Part shown: piece by piece, positions 1 through 10,702 of the stretch
Numbering within the stretch: the first letter of the stretch is position 1
Layout of the letters: each line of letters opens with the position of its first letter
Source of the DNA: Arthrobacter sp. MYb214
GTDB taxonomy: Bacteria; Actinomycetota; Actinomycetes; Actinomycetales; Micrococcaceae
Direction of reading: 5' to 3'
Assembly (NCBI RefSeq): GCF_002979865.1
Contig: NZ_PCPZ01000002.1
Span: 124,001 to 188,000 of the forward strand
DNA length: 64,000 bases
Notes under the pieces: model-generated
The model's input: only the letters and a program-made list of their open reading frames with translations
What the model was told of the DNA's origin: nothing
Databases searched by the model: none
Made by a program: the position numbers and the translations under genes

Positions 1-213
1 TTCTGCGCTGCCACCTCGCAGGAGCTGCGCCGCCGCGGGCTGGTGCCGGCCATGCCCGCCTTGATGATTGGCGAAGCCTTGGCCGCCCTCTGGCGCGTGG
101 CCTGGCAGAGCTTCGGCCAGGCGGAACGCGCCGGGGAGCCTGCAGATCCAGTTGAGCTCTTCGATGAGGCCATGGCGAATCTCGAAGCGCTGGCCGGCGG
201 AAGAGCCGAATAG
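1..213 (+). CDS. C-terminal end of a probable TetR-family regulator (partial)
   Basis: An open frame enters from the left edge and ends at a TAG at 211-213, giving 70 residues. The fragment is alpha-helical in character, with a central Trp-rich helix (LAALWRVAWQSF) and an acidic C-terminal helix, as in the ligand-binding half of TetR/AcrR regulators. The DNA-binding N-terminus lies outside the window, so the family call rests on general resemblance only. Another small helical protein is possible. Confidence 0.35.
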   Translation, partial: FCAATSQELRRRGLVPAMPALMIGEALAALWRVAWQSFGQAERAGEPADPVELFDEAMANLEALAGGRAE

Positions 214-237
214 CGAATAACTCTGTTGAGTTATCGC
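213..237. repeat. Inverted repeat at the end of the upstream gene, before icd
   Basis: ATAACTC at 217-223 pairs with GAGTTAT at 228-234 around a TGTT loop, and the flanking GCG/CGC extends the stem with one bulged A. There is no T-run on either side. It could be a weak terminator for the upstream gene or an operator; the sequence alone does not decide. Confidence 0.4.
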
Positions 238-359
238 TGATTAACTTAAATGTGACGAACTGCTTGCAGGCTGTCCAGCCCGGCATTTCGGTGAATAAAC
301 GGCGTTGCCGCGCGTATTTCCCGCTGCCGCAAAGTGTGGTGCAGAGCAAAATCAGGTAG

Positions 360-2648
<2,289 letters not shown>

Positions 2649-2663
2649 TCCTTGCAGCCAATC

Positions 2664-2705
2664 AGCTGGCCTCAATCCTCAGTGAGGATTGGGGCCAGCT
2701 GCTTT
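2664..2705 (+). terminator. Rho-independent-type terminator of icd
   Basis: A long stem pairs AGCTGGCC with GGCCAGCT and CAATCCTC with GAGGATTG at 2664-2700, starting 15 nt after the icd stop. A short CTTT follows, so the U-tract is weak, as is usual in high-GC actinobacteria. Confidence 0.8.
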
Positions 2706-3087
2706 AACGCGCGATGAAGCCTCGGTCGTCAGTTCCTCGCTGGTTGTTCCACTAGCGCGGCAGCAACTGGACAATCATTTTCCGGGTTTCTTGCGATTTT
2801 CGCCGTTGATTCCTGAAATTCCTGGAGCTGATAGTGGACAGGTTAATTCCGTTATCAGGAAATTGCCCGGGCCATTAAGGTCGGTGAGTGATTGCATGAA
2901 TTCTGGCGGCAGGCCAGTATCCATAGGGCAAGTCGGAGGCAATGCGAGCTGGTTACCAACTGGCAAGTAGCAGTCGCTGGTACGGCAGTCAAGAATTCTA
3001 ATGTAAATCGTTCATTGCATCCGTGTAAAAAGTTTCTAATATTCTCTAAATTTGCTCTTGTCAGAACCATGTTGAGTTAGGGTTATA
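2706..3087. other. Intergenic stretch with no supported gene
   Basis: No open frame here has a ribosome site or a recognisable product. Base composition falls towards AT in 2980-3080, which probably holds the promoter of the small structured locus that follows, but no clear -35/-10 pair could be assigned. Confidence 0.5.
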
Positions 3088-3118
3088 CGTGTCGGAACGA
3101 GTGGCTCGTACCAACACG
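3088..3118 (+). ncRNA. Hairpin in the leader of the small ORF locus
   Basis: CGTGT/ACACG, GG/CC and ACGAG/CTCGT pair in order around a TGG loop, with small single-base mismatches between the blocks. It lies about 36 nt upstream of a tiny ORF and looks like a structured 5' leader or the 5' end of a small RNA. The structure was found by eye, without an energy calculation. Confidence 0.4.
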
Positions 3119-3154
3119 AAACATAGATAAGACGAAAATGAATGAGGTAATTTG

Positions 3155-3211
3155 ATGTTGAGCGAACTTCTTGCAGCCTTGGTAGAACTTATCCGCAGCC
3201 TGGGTCTCTAA
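3155..3211 (+). CDS. Possible 18-residue amphipathic peptide
   Basis: ATG at 3155 opens a frame for MLSELLAALVELIRSLGL, with a GAGG at 3144-3147 as a possible ribosome site. The peptide is almost all Leu/Ala/Val/Ile, with Glu, Ser and Arg spaced to give one polar face, so it would form a short amphipathic helix. Such peptides resemble phenol-soluble modulins or type I toxin peptides in general character, but no family is claimed. A leader hairpin precedes it and a perfect 15-bp stem follows within 30 nt, giving a compact transcript-like unit. It may be untranslated. Confidence 0.4.
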   Translation: MLSELLAALVELIRSLGL

Positions 3212-3240
3212 GCTTCAGATCTCGGTCATTGAACCGATGC

Positions 3241-3283
3241 CATTGATCGCCACTCGTGAAAATGAGTGGCGATCAATGAATTT
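3241..3283 (+). terminator. Strong hairpin after the small ORF
   Basis: A perfect 15-bp stem (CATTGATCGCCACTC with its complement at 3264-3278) has an 8-nt loop and is followed by AATTT. It sits 30 nt after the 18-codon ORF and is best read as the end of that small transcript. Confidence 0.65.
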
Positions 3284-3401
3284 AACACGGCAGATAAATG
3301 CCTTGCTTGAACGGATATGCCGGATCAGGAGTTCGACTTGCGGGGCGTATTCCTCAGTGAATCCTTTTGGCAAAAGAATCCATTATTCAATATGTTTCGC
3401 G

Positions 3402-3530
3402 CTGCACGACTATCTGGCCGACCCGTTTCCGATGGTGGCACTGGCCACCTCGGCCAAGATCCTGTCGATCGATCTGCCGCTGGCTCGGGTCGGCCTGTTC
3501 GAGACCGGCGCTGGCTACCAGGCGAAGTAA
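3402..3530 (+). pseudogene. Relic of a monomeric isocitrate dehydrogenase gene
   Basis: The frame ending at the TAA at 3528-3530 encodes LHDYLADPFPMVALATSAKI and continues to LFETGAGYQAK. This aligns along its length with residues ~544-585 of the icd product 1.3 kb upstream ([20 protein letters not shown] ... [12 protein letters not shown]). Only about 42 residues of this internal block remain, with substitutions such as SIVPLLAGG to SIDLPLARV. The flanks show no further similarity. It is a decayed partial copy, from either a local duplication or a second, lost icd gene. Confidence 0.75.
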
Positions 3531-3668
3531 CACGGCCGGTTCATGGAAACCGAAGTCCGCGATATCCTCACCAGGTGCCCGCACCAGAACATTCAGACCC
3601 GGGGCTAAATCGTAGGTGCCAGTCGATAGGATCGCCTGACATCAACAAAACAGGCAGGAGGAATCTCA

Positions 3669-4694
3669 ATGCTGGTGTCAGTTCCACGTCCGCAGATGCC
3701 CATTGCGCTTGAACCGGATGGCGTGCGGAGATTGGCTGGCGCACAGCGGCAGCCGCAGCCTTCGCGGCTGATCGCCGTTCTCGAACGTTCAGCGTTCATT
3801 CGCGATGCCCACGGTAAGAAGCAGCAGTACGTTCCATTTGCGGAGCGGATTGTCGAGGAAAAGCACCTCGCCCAGCGAAGCATGCACGGTCTCCACTTCG
3901 ATTTTGCACTGACCTTGTGCGATTTCGTGAACCGTCCATTGCTGACTCTCACGGGTACTGCTGTCAACGGGGAATTGGACCAGACCATCCTGCAGGCTAT
4001 CGCGGAGTTCTCCGGTACCTGCAAAATCTCGCAGCCATCATCGATCGACCTGTTGGTCCCGGACTATGACGACCTCGGAATGGCAGAATTATCGATGAAT
4101 CCCGTTTTCTGCCTCAATCCGTCGTGGCAATTCGGGCTGGATCTGGGCGTTGCCAACGAGGCCAATAGCCAGGCGCTGGCCCCGCTGGTACAGGACTACA
4201 CAGCGAACCTTCCAGTCATTGCCTATACAGACGGTTCGGTGCCGCGGAACAGGAAGTTCCGCAGCGCTGGAGCGATGGTGACCTCGCAAGGACATTGGGC
4301 CTGCGCAATTTCGCCGAAGCACTACGTCCAGGACACCCTGCTGGCAGAAACCACTGGCGCACTGCTGGCGCTGACCCACGCCCCGCTCGATTCGGACCTG
4401 ACAATTTTCAGCGACAGCCGTGCCCTGGTGAAAGCGGTCAATGATCTTGTGCAAGGACGGCAGCGCACTGTGAAGGTCCATCATGAGCTGCGCGAGAGTC
4501 TTGAACTTCGTACCGGGCGCACCCGAGCCCGCTGGGTTCGAGGACACGATGGAAATCGGCACAACGAAGCAGCCAACCGGATGGCCATCCTGATGTCGCG
4601 GCATTTCAGCGCCCGGATCAATCCGCATCTGACACAGTCGATGATGACCCAGATCGTGCGCGAGGAACTGTCCCAGCAGGCTCTCGCGGCATGA
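3669..4694 (+). CDS. Protein with a C-terminal RNase H-like domain
   Basis: A 341-residue protein. Residues ~183-310 form an RNase H type I domain: YTDGS with Asp188, Glu227 in the helix AETTGALLAL, Asp249 in FSDS, and GHDGNRHNEAANRMA at the end. The fourth metal-site position, usually Asp, is Asn303; this is conservative but notable. The N-terminal ~180 residues are not recognised. The ATG is well placed behind GGCAGGAGGAATCTCA. RNase H enzymes cut RNA in RNA-DNA hybrids; with an unknown N-terminal module and an altered site, the activity here is uncertain. It converges on the dGTPase-like gene with a 19-nt gap. Confidence 0.75.
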   Translation: MLVSVPRPQMPIALEPDGVRRLAGAQRQPQPSRLIAVLERSAFIRDAHGKKQQYVPFAERIVEEKHLAQRSMHGLHFDFALTLCDFVNRPLLTLTGTAVNGELDQTILQAIAEFSGTCKISQPSSIDLLVPDYDDLGMAELSMNPVFCLNPSWQFGLDLGVANEANSQALAPLVQDYTANLPVIAYTDGSVPRNRKFRSAGAMVTSQGHWACAISPKHYVQDTLLAETTGALLALTHAPLDSDLTIFSDSRALVKAVNDLVQGRQRTVKVHHELRESLELRTGRTRARWVRGHDGNRHNEAANRMAILMSRHFSARINPHLTQSMMTQIVREELSQQALAA

Positions 4695-4713
4695 AACATG
4701 CCGCACCCGGCCG

Positions 4714-6246
4714 CTAGAGCCCGCGGCCGGCTTCCCAGAGATTGTCCGAGGTGCCGGTTAGCAGTGAATTCAACGAGACGGCTTGGGCATCGGTGAAGGA
4801 AGCAATGTAATCGACGATGGCCCGGGCTTGGCCCAGCCGCTGGATTTCTTGCGGGCCGGACTGCGAGAACAGCTCCGGGGTGCTCTCGCGCAGCTGGCGG
4901 TATTCCTCGGTGGTAGCTTCCACCGAGTCCAGCAAACGTCGCGGTGCACGCCCTGCATCCTCCGGATCATTGAGCCAGGTGTTGAAGCCTTCTGCCAGGG
5001 AACGGATAATTCGCGTTTGCCCACGCTGGTAGACCGCCAGGTCCGAACGGTCCAAGACGAAGCGGGCATGGACGAACTTGAGTACTACGACGTCATGCCA
5101 TGCTTCATCGCTCAAGCGGATATGGCCGCTGCGCACATTAGGCGTGCGTTCAACGGTGATCGATTCCTGCAACCGGTCAATCCATCGCCGAGTGAAGGCG
5201 GTAACCGCACGGTCCGCCTGCAGGCCGCCGTCGTAGGGAACTGCGAGCAAGCCATCGACGAGGTCATGGCCGACCCGTTGCACCGAGGCGCGGAATGCCT
5301 CTGGATTGGCAATCCAGGGATCCTTCGCCAGGACATGGCGCCACGTAATTTCCAGCGCGTGGCCCGGCTGCCGCTGGTCCAGCTCTGGAGCCTTCAGGGC
5401 TTGGAAGCGCACGGACTGATCCAGCCACGCCCGCAGTTCAGCGGAGACGCTGGTGTATTGCAATATGCCAGCTCGATAGAAATCATCGAGGTCATGAACC
5501 GCGTAGGCGATATCGTCTGCGATATCCATAACCGAGCTTTCCAGCGTCTGCTGGTATTTTCCGATGCCCGGGAAGACCGAAAGGACATCGTCCATTTCCT
5601 CGGCCTCGATATCGTAGGCCGAATACTTCATTGCGCCAGCAGCCGGATTCGCGCCGACGCCGCGGGGGAGCAACTGCGGGGCGACCGGGGCCTGGCTGCG
5701 CCATTCATTGCGCGTCCAGGGATATTTGAGCACAGCCGCGCGAACCGCGCGAGTCAGGTTCATGCCGCGCGGTGTGGCATCGCAGCTATCGAGGGCGGTC
5801 AGGATCCGGAAGGTCTGTGCATTGCCTTCGAACCCATCAGGAAGCCCCAAGGTATCGCGGGCGACCCGGTCGAGTTCCTGCTCTCCCAGATGCCCGAAGG
5901 GCGGGTGGCCCAGATCGTGGGCCGCTGCCGCTGCTTGGACGACTACCGGGTCGCACCCTCCTAAGTCGGAGATTAGTCGCCTAGTAGGTTCGTCACGCCT
6001 TCGGAGGCCGATGGCGATGGAACGGGCCACCGCCGAAACCTTCAGCGAATGGGTCAATCGGTTGTGGACCAGGGTGCCTGAACCCGCCTGGGGAATCACC
6101 TGCGTCACCGAGGACAGCCGGGAGAAGTACGGGGAGAAGCGGATGCGCTCAATGTCTACGCGGAACTCATCTTCACCGGTGCGATTCCGTTCGGCGATCG
6201 CGCGGTCGCGGCCGCCGGTCTGATGTGTCTGTGCTCTAGTTTCCAT
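4714..6246 (-). CDS. dgt: Deoxyguanosinetriphosphate triphosphohydrolase-like protein (HD domain)
   Basis: Predicted to hydrolyse dNTPs, releasing triphosphate, and so to help control the dNTP pool. The 510 residues carry the family's N-terminal block (RIRFSPYFSRLSSVTQV), then HNRLTHSLKVS and AAAAHDLGHPPFGHLGEQEL, which supply the H...HD metal ligands; EADDVLSVF-like and DIADDIAYAVHDLDDF follow. The start at 6246 (METRAQ) was chosen because the family block begins soon after it and the longer upstream extension looks non-coding; the ribosome site is weak. Comparable genes often sit near dnaG in actinobacteria, but that is not seen here. Confidence 0.85.
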   Translation of the reverse strand: METRAQTHQTGGRDRAIAERNRTGEDEFRVDIERIRFSPYFSRLSSVTQVIPQAGSGTLVHNRLTHSLKVSAVARSIAIGLRRRDEPTRRLISDLGGCDPVVVQAAAAAHDLGHPPFGHLGEQELDRVARDTLGLPDGFEGNAQTFRILTALDSCDATPRGMNLTRAVRAAVLKYPWTRNEWRSQAPVAPQLLPRGVGANPAAGAMKYSAYDIEAEEMDDVLSVFPGIGKYQQTLESSVMDIADDIAYAVHDLDDFYRAGILQYTSVSAELRAWLDQSVRFQALKAPELDQRQPGHALEITWRHVLAKDPWIANPEAFRASVQRVGHDLVDGLLAVPYDGGLQADRAVTAFTRRWIDRLQESITVERTPNVRSGHIRLSDEAWHDVVVLKFVHARFVLDRSDLAVYQRGQTRIIRSLAEGFNTWLNDPEDAGRAPRRLLDSVEATTEEYRQLRESTPELFSQSGPQEIQRLGQARAIVDYIASFTDAQAVSLNSLLTGTSDNLWEAGRGL

Positions 6247-6487
6247 CGTATGAACTAGCCTAGGCGATCGAGCAAGAGAAGCCACGCGAATTGGTGCAAC
6301 TTCGTTTCGGGGCCACGAACGTCCAGTGCCGTTGGGCAGTTGCGCAAAATGCGGAATGGCGGAAATCATCCGAACAACGGCGTTGGGTAATCCCTGTTCG
6401 CTGTCGCCTAGTTGGTAAAGTGCTCGTGAACGCCGACAGCAACCACCAGATCTTGCCAGGACATCCCAGTGCCCTTGAAGATGTTAG

Positions 6488-7051
6488 GCAGGTCAAGTCA
6501 TCGACTACGAAGCCACCGGATCCAACCTGCACACCTTGGTCACGGACACCGGGAAAGTCTCGGCGCGACACGTTGTATTGGCAATGGGAGCCTCCAGCCG
6601 TGAAACCGGCAAGGCCTTGGGAGTCAGGGTGCCAGTTGAGCCTGGATACGGCTGGTCGGTGACTCTGGAAGATCAGGACCGCTTGGTTAGCCGTGCCTTG
6701 ATGGGGATGGAAGATCATGTGGTCATCAGTCCAATGCCTGGACGTGTGCGAATTACGGGCGGAATGCGTTTTGGCGGCATGAGCAATGCAGTGCCAGCGG
6801 ATTCGGATATTTCAGCCCTGCGCCACGGTGCGGAAGCATTGCTGCCAGAGCTTAGGCATTTGCCGGAACTTAGCCGTTGGCAGGGTGCTCGGCCGACGAC
6901 TGCAAGCGGCGTGCCGATCATTGGGCAACGCAAATACGAGAACCTGACAGTAGCAGCGGGGCATGGACCCCTCGGCGTTACCCTGGCTCCGATTACCGTC
7001 GACAAGGTTCATGAAATTGTCGAGCGTTCCTTGGCGGCAAGCAGGGCCTAG
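6488..7051 (+). pseudogene. C-terminal remnant of a D-amino-acid oxidase/dehydrogenase (DadA-like)
   Basis: The frame begins directly after an in-frame TAG at 6485-6487 and reads GQVIDYEATGSNLH, then VSARHVVLAMGASS and PGYGWSVTL. It ends with the family's C-terminal FAD block, ARPTTASGVPIIG ... LTVAAGHGPLGVTLAP. This matches only the C-terminal ~190 residues of FAD-dependent DAO/DadA enzymes. The N-terminal GxGxxG dinucleotide fold is absent, and the 240 bp upstream do not encode it in any frame. The only start in the conserved part is a TTG at 6536 with no ribosome site, so this is a 5'-deleted gene. Confidence 0.75.
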
Positions 7052-7965
7052 CCAAGGTTGCGGCGAACAATGTTGTGCGGTGCCGAACCGGTGGATAGCA
7101 GCTGAACTTGCTGCGTCGCCAAATCCGACACCAACCGCATGAATTCCGAGGTATCACCAGCCATATGCGGCGTAATGATGCAGTTCGGCGCGGTCCACAA
7201 CGGATGGCCCGTGGGCAACGGCTCGGGATCGGTCACATCCAGAGCCGCGCGCAGGCGTCCCGAGCGCAGCTCGTCGAGCAGATCTGCGGTGTTCACAATA
7301 GGGCCGCGGCCGACATTCACCAGCAGTGCGCCGTCGCGCATGCGCTGGAGGAATCCTGCATCTATAAGGCCTTGGGTCCGGGGTGTGTGCGGCAGAGTGC
7401 AGATGACGACATCTGCATCAGGCAGGAGCTCAGCTGCATCGCGCAGGGCGACAACATTGGTGCCATCATCCAGGATTCGCGGGGAACTGGCGACTCCGGT
7501 GATTCTGGCTGGTTTGAAAGCTTTGAGCCGTTCAATAGCGGCCGTGCCAACACCGCCCACTCCGAGCACCACGACATTGGAGCCGAAAAGCGAGGACGTC
7601 CACAAGCGAGGCCATTCCTGCTCTTTCTGTGAGGCCATGGCCGCAGGGAGCTCGCGCAATGCGGCCAGTACCAGGGCGAGGCAGTGCTCAGCGGTGGAGT
7701 CTTCCACCGCGCCGCGGGAATTCGACAAGACTGTTTCGCCGGGGAGATGCTCCAGCACCCACTCGTAGCCGAGGGATAGCAGATGCACGTGCTTGAGCCC
7801 CGGGATTCTGCTGACTCGCGAGCGATGCGCAGGATCCAGCGGCCGCTCGGTAACGAGCACATCAGCTGCTGGAGGCTCGCCATCATTGATATTCCACAAG
7901 ACGGTTTCGACCCCGGGAATCTGCATGCTGTCGACCAAGCTCTGCCACGGAACTAATACACGCAA
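7048..7965 (-). CDS. D-isomer-specific 2-hydroxyacid dehydrogenase
   Basis: A 305-residue NAD(P)-dependent dehydrogenase expected to interconvert a 2-hydroxy acid and a 2-oxo acid. The Rossmann glycine motif VLGVGGVG lies at ~132-139. NVGRGPIVN supplies the catalytic Arg, DVTDPEPLP the Asp/Glu region, and ITPHMAG the catalytic His near residue 270. The catalytic domain is shorter than in SerA-type enzymes, as in the phosphoglycerate dehydrogenase-like GhrA group. The start appears to be TTG at 7965; an ATG at 7970 is out of frame. Its stop overlaps the end of the DadA remnant by 4 nt. The substrate cannot be told. Confidence 0.85.
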   Translation of the reverse strand: MRVLVPWQSLVDSMQIPGVETVLWNINDGEPPAADVLVTERPLDPAHRSRVSRIPGLKHVHLLSLGYEWVLEHLPGETVLSNSRGAVEDSTAEHCLALVLAALRELPAAMASQKEQEWPRLWTSSLFGSNVVVLGVGGVGTAAIERLKAFKPARITGVASSPRILDDGTNVVALRDAAELLPDADVVICTLPHTPRTQGLIDAGFLQRMRDGALLVNVGRGPIVNTADLLDELRSGRLRAALDVTDPEPLPTGHPLWTAPNCIITPHMAGDTSEFMRLVSDLATQQVQLLSTGSAPHNIVRRNLG

Positions 7966-8103
7966 ACCATGAGTCCAATCGTGAGATGAGATTTTGCCGG
8001 GGTTGCCCGGGCGTTGAATTCCACGGTACCAAGGCCCCCGCGAAAATGATCAGTTCCCGAAACCATTTTCCCCAGAGCTCAGCCCTGCGTCTAAACTGGC
8101 GAT

Positions 8104-8307
8104 ATGACTCAGAGCGTGAAGAAAACTCGACAGGCCGGACTGGGAATGACTACAGGAGCAATGTTCATTGCCTGGACCTTGGGCCTTGTCGGAGTAGTCA
8201 TGCTGATTCTTGGAGGGGGCACTGCAGCCGCGCTAGTCATTCTTGCGGCAGCGATTCTGCAAGCTGGCGCCATGATCGCCGAAGCGATATACCGTTCCAG
8301 AAGCTAG
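8104..8307 (+). CDS. Small two-helix membrane protein
   Basis: A 67-residue protein with a basic N-terminus (MTQSVKKTRQ) and two hydrophobic segments at ~18-37 and ~40-60, separated by LGGGTA, which makes a membrane hairpin likely. There is no clear Shine-Dalgarno sequence, so it may be translated from a near-leaderless transcript. No family is recognised and its neighbours give no clue to function. Confidence 0.55.
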   Translation: MTQSVKKTRQAGLGMTTGAMFIAWTLGLVGVVMLILGGGTAAALVILAAAILQAGAMIAEAIYRSRS

Positions 8308-8350
8308 CGCTCAGCAGCACCATCCGCGTAGTGATGGACCGGAGAAAGGA

Positions 8351-8920
8351 TCAGCCTTCCGGAACTCGCTCAAGTTCTGCAACGAATCGGGCCAAGCGGG
8401 CGGTCCTCGTTTTCTCCGTTCGGGCAATCATCAGCTGATGCAGGATGTGATAGCGCGGTTGGGATTTCAAGGCCGCAAAGTTCTTGGCCGCCACGGCCGA
8501 GCGATCCAGCGCTTCTTGCAAATCCGGAGGAACCTGGGCGGTGGCCTGGCCTTGGTAGGCACGCTCCCACCGTCCATCTTCCTTGGCCTTCTGGATTTCC
8601 GCGAAGCCCCGTGGCCGCATGCGTCCTTGATCAATCAATTCCTGGGCGAATTCAGTGTTCTTCTGGGACCAGACAGAGTTCTTCCGGCGGGGAGTGTAGC
8701 GCTGGAGGAAGGTCGTCTCATCGCGTTTGCGACGGATGGCATCGATCCATCCGCTGCAAAGCGCCTCGGGCAATGCTTGTGCGACAGCGAGCGACGTGGG
8801 GGAAGTCGTTCCCTTCTTTGCCACTACCAGCCAAACGCCATCGCTGGTTTCTTCGTGTTCGTCGAGCCACGCGCGCCAAGCGGTGACATCAGGAAGAATC
8901 AAAGCATCTTGTGGATCCAT
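8351..8920 (-). CDS. YdeI/OmpD-associated family protein (copy 1)
   Basis: A 189-residue protein of the YdeI-like family. Seen are an N-terminal WRAWLDEHEETSDGVWLVVAKK block, the LCSGWIDAIRRKRDETTFLQ core, YTPRRKNSVWSQKN, and a C-terminal helix HQLMIARTEKTRTARLARFV. E. coli YdeI has been linked to peptide resistance, but the biochemical role of the family is unclear. Two more copies occur in this window, a broken one at 12114-12495 and an intact one at 14008-14574; this copy is the most diverged of the three. Confidence 0.8.
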   Translation of the reverse strand: MDPQDALILPDVTAWRAWLDEHEETSDGVWLVVAKKGTTSPTSLAVAQALPEALCSGWIDAIRRKRDETTFLQRYTPRRKNSVWSQKNTEFAQELIDQGRMRPRGFAEIQKAKEDGRWERAYQGQATAQVPPDLQEALDRSAVAAKNFAALKSQPRYHILHQLMIARTEKTRTARLARFVAELERVPEG

Positions 8921-9125
8921 GGAATCTATCCTGCACCTCGTTGCCCATAGTTGCTAGAGCTTGGATTCACCGTCGGGATGATGCCTGCCATTGCTTGCCC
9001 GATGGGCGGCAGGCCGTGGCTGGAGACCGTGGAGCAATTTCCTGCTCCGGAACATCATGAAATGACACGCCACGGATCATGGCGAAGAGCGCGGCCGGCC
9101 GTCGGCGGGCATCAATGCCGGCAGG

Positions 9126-9779
9126 CTACGTGGAGCTGGCCACCCCATGGCTGTGCGCCAGCGCGACAGCTTGGGCGCGGGAGCTGACGCCCATCTTCTT
9201 GAAGAGATTGCGCACGTGGAATTTCACCGTGTTCTCGCTGATTCCCAGCGCCTGCGAAATAGCACGGTTGCGCTGCCCCGCTGCCAGGAGCTGCAGGACC
9301 TCGAATTCCCGGCCACCCAGGCTCCATTCGGCGATTTCCGTCACGGCCGACGGCGGGGCATCCAGCGGCAGCCGCACCGCGACCTCCGTGCCCCATCCGC
9401 CCATGACCTCAATCTCGATCAGCCCGTTCAATGCCTCCACACGCCGCACGAGGCGGTCCAAGGCCGCCGCGGAGGGATCGATGCCGCCGCGTGCATCGTC
9501 GCGGACATTGATCAGCAAATTCTCGCCGTCGCAGTTCCACTGCACCCGGATCCGCTGGATGTCTTCCTGCTCCATCATCGCCAGGGCCAGACCGCGCACG
9601 ATGGCCCGGGCGGCATGGGCCACCTCGCCGGGCAACGCCCTGCCGTTCTTGGGCGGCTCGACGAATTGCAGGTCCACGCCGCTCAAAGTGGTCAAGGGGC
9701 GCAGGTCATCGCGCAAGCGGGTGAAAGCCGAAGCGACCGGTTCTTCCCCGATGCTATTGGTGCCGTCATCCACGAGCAT
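9126..9779 (-). CDS. LuxR-type regulator with a degenerate histidine-kinase-like ATPase domain
   Basis: A 217-residue protein. The C-terminal ~65 residues are a clear LuxR/NarL helix-turn-helix (LGGREFEVLQLLAAGQRNRA, then ISENTVKFHVRNLFKKMGVS). Residues ~30-145 resemble the HATPase part of NarL-type sensor kinases: VAHAARAIVRGLALAM, VRDDARGG in place of DxGxG, and GGWGTEVAVRLPL as the G2-like box. There is no receiver domain and no His box. An in-frame TAA stands directly before the ATG, so a missing N-terminal part (the phospho-acceptor helix pair) is possible. This suggests a kinase-regulator fusion that has lost its sensor end, or a stand-alone regulator. Confidence 0.7.
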   Translation of the reverse strand: MLVDDGTNSIGEEPVASAFTRLRDDLRPLTTLSGVDLQFVEPPKNGRALPGEVAHAARAIVRGLALAMMEQEDIQRIRVQWNCDGENLLINVRDDARGGIDPSAAALDRLVRRVEALNGLIEIEVMGGWGTEVAVRLPLDAPPSAVTEIAEWSLGGREFEVLQLLAAGQRNRAISQALGISENTVKFHVRNLFKKMGVSSRAQAVALAHSHGVASST

Positions 9780-10243
9780 TTACGCCGGATTGAGCGAGCG
9801 CTCGCCGATCTGGACCCGCACCCCGGGCGGTAGGAACGGCTAAGAAACTTGTAGTGAGTGCGGCAAAGTCAGTGTTGCGATCAAGAGGCCGAGAACCTGG
9901 TGAGCTAGACATATCGGAACTTGTACTGGACACCCGGTTCTGTCTTGGTGAGCACTTGTCCAGCCCTACTGATGGCGCGGACGGGCAACAGCCTACGAAG
10001 CGCATTCTCGGCGAGCGGTCTGCGGTCGATGTAGGTCTCGGCGAGTAAAGAAACGACGGTACGGCACCGGGCAAGGTCCCGGCGAGCCTCGCATTGGTCT
10101 GTGTCCGCGCCATGCGTACCTTGCCATATCGGCGGCACACGCATGGTGAGAGCTCATGTTGGACACGTTGCAGGACGCCATGGCGCAAGCAGGACGGCAC
10201 ATAGGTAGCCCAAAATGTCGGCGGTATCTCCTATGGTTCAGCT
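9780..10243. other. Stretch without a recognisable gene
   Basis: Open frames of 60-140 codons occur on both strands, but none has a ribosome site or a product that can be named. The minus frame 9905-10144 ends in PGVQYKFRYV and reads like a protein terminus, so it may be a decayed gene. Confidence 0.4.
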
Positions 10244-10702
10244 ATGACTACAGAAGAGATAACCCTTTGGGTTCAGACGGCCGCCGTGGTGGTTGCTGTT
10301 GGCGCGTCCATTGTCGCGTTGGTTGTGTCGGCGTTGGATCGGCGAAACGCTCGGTCAATCGCGGCGAAGGACCGCGAACACGCTGTGAGGCAAGCGAAGC
10401 TCATGTTTGAGCGTGAATCGCTATTGCGTCTCGGGCAGATTCGCCGTCGTGGCGGTCATGTCGACAAGGAAAAGAGCAAGGACATGGGCGCCGAGGCGGC
10501 GGCACTGGTCGGCGCGCTAGGAGCGGAGCGGTTGCCGAAGAATTGGCTGGGTGCCGTCGAGCGTGACGATGCAGGGTTGCGCGCGTTCGTGGAGGACGAA
10601 TCGAACGAAGAATGGCAGAGAAAAGCGGTAGAGGTCCAACTGGCGCTAAATGCAGTGACCGCCGAAATGCAAGAGCTGCTTCGTGAACAAAAAGCCGCAT
10701 AG
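10244..10702 (+). CDS. Hypothetical protein with one N-terminal membrane helix and a charged tail
   Basis: A 152-residue protein: a hydrophobic segment at ~9-31 (WVQTAAVVVAVGASIVALVV), followed by a long Arg/Lys/Glu-rich helical tail (residues ~32-152) that ends in AEMQELLREQKAA. It is probably a single-pass membrane protein with a cytoplasmic coiled-coil-like tail, an architecture often seen among accessory-region proteins. There is no clear ribosome site before the ATG. Function unknown. Confidence 0.55.
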   Translation: MTTEEITLWVQTAAVVVAVGASIVALVVSALDRRNARSIAAKDREHAVRQAKLMFERESLLRLGQIRRRGGHVDKEKSKDMGAEAAALVGALGAERLPKNWLGAVERDDAGLRAFVEDESNEEWQRKAVEVQLALNAVTAEMQELLREQKAA

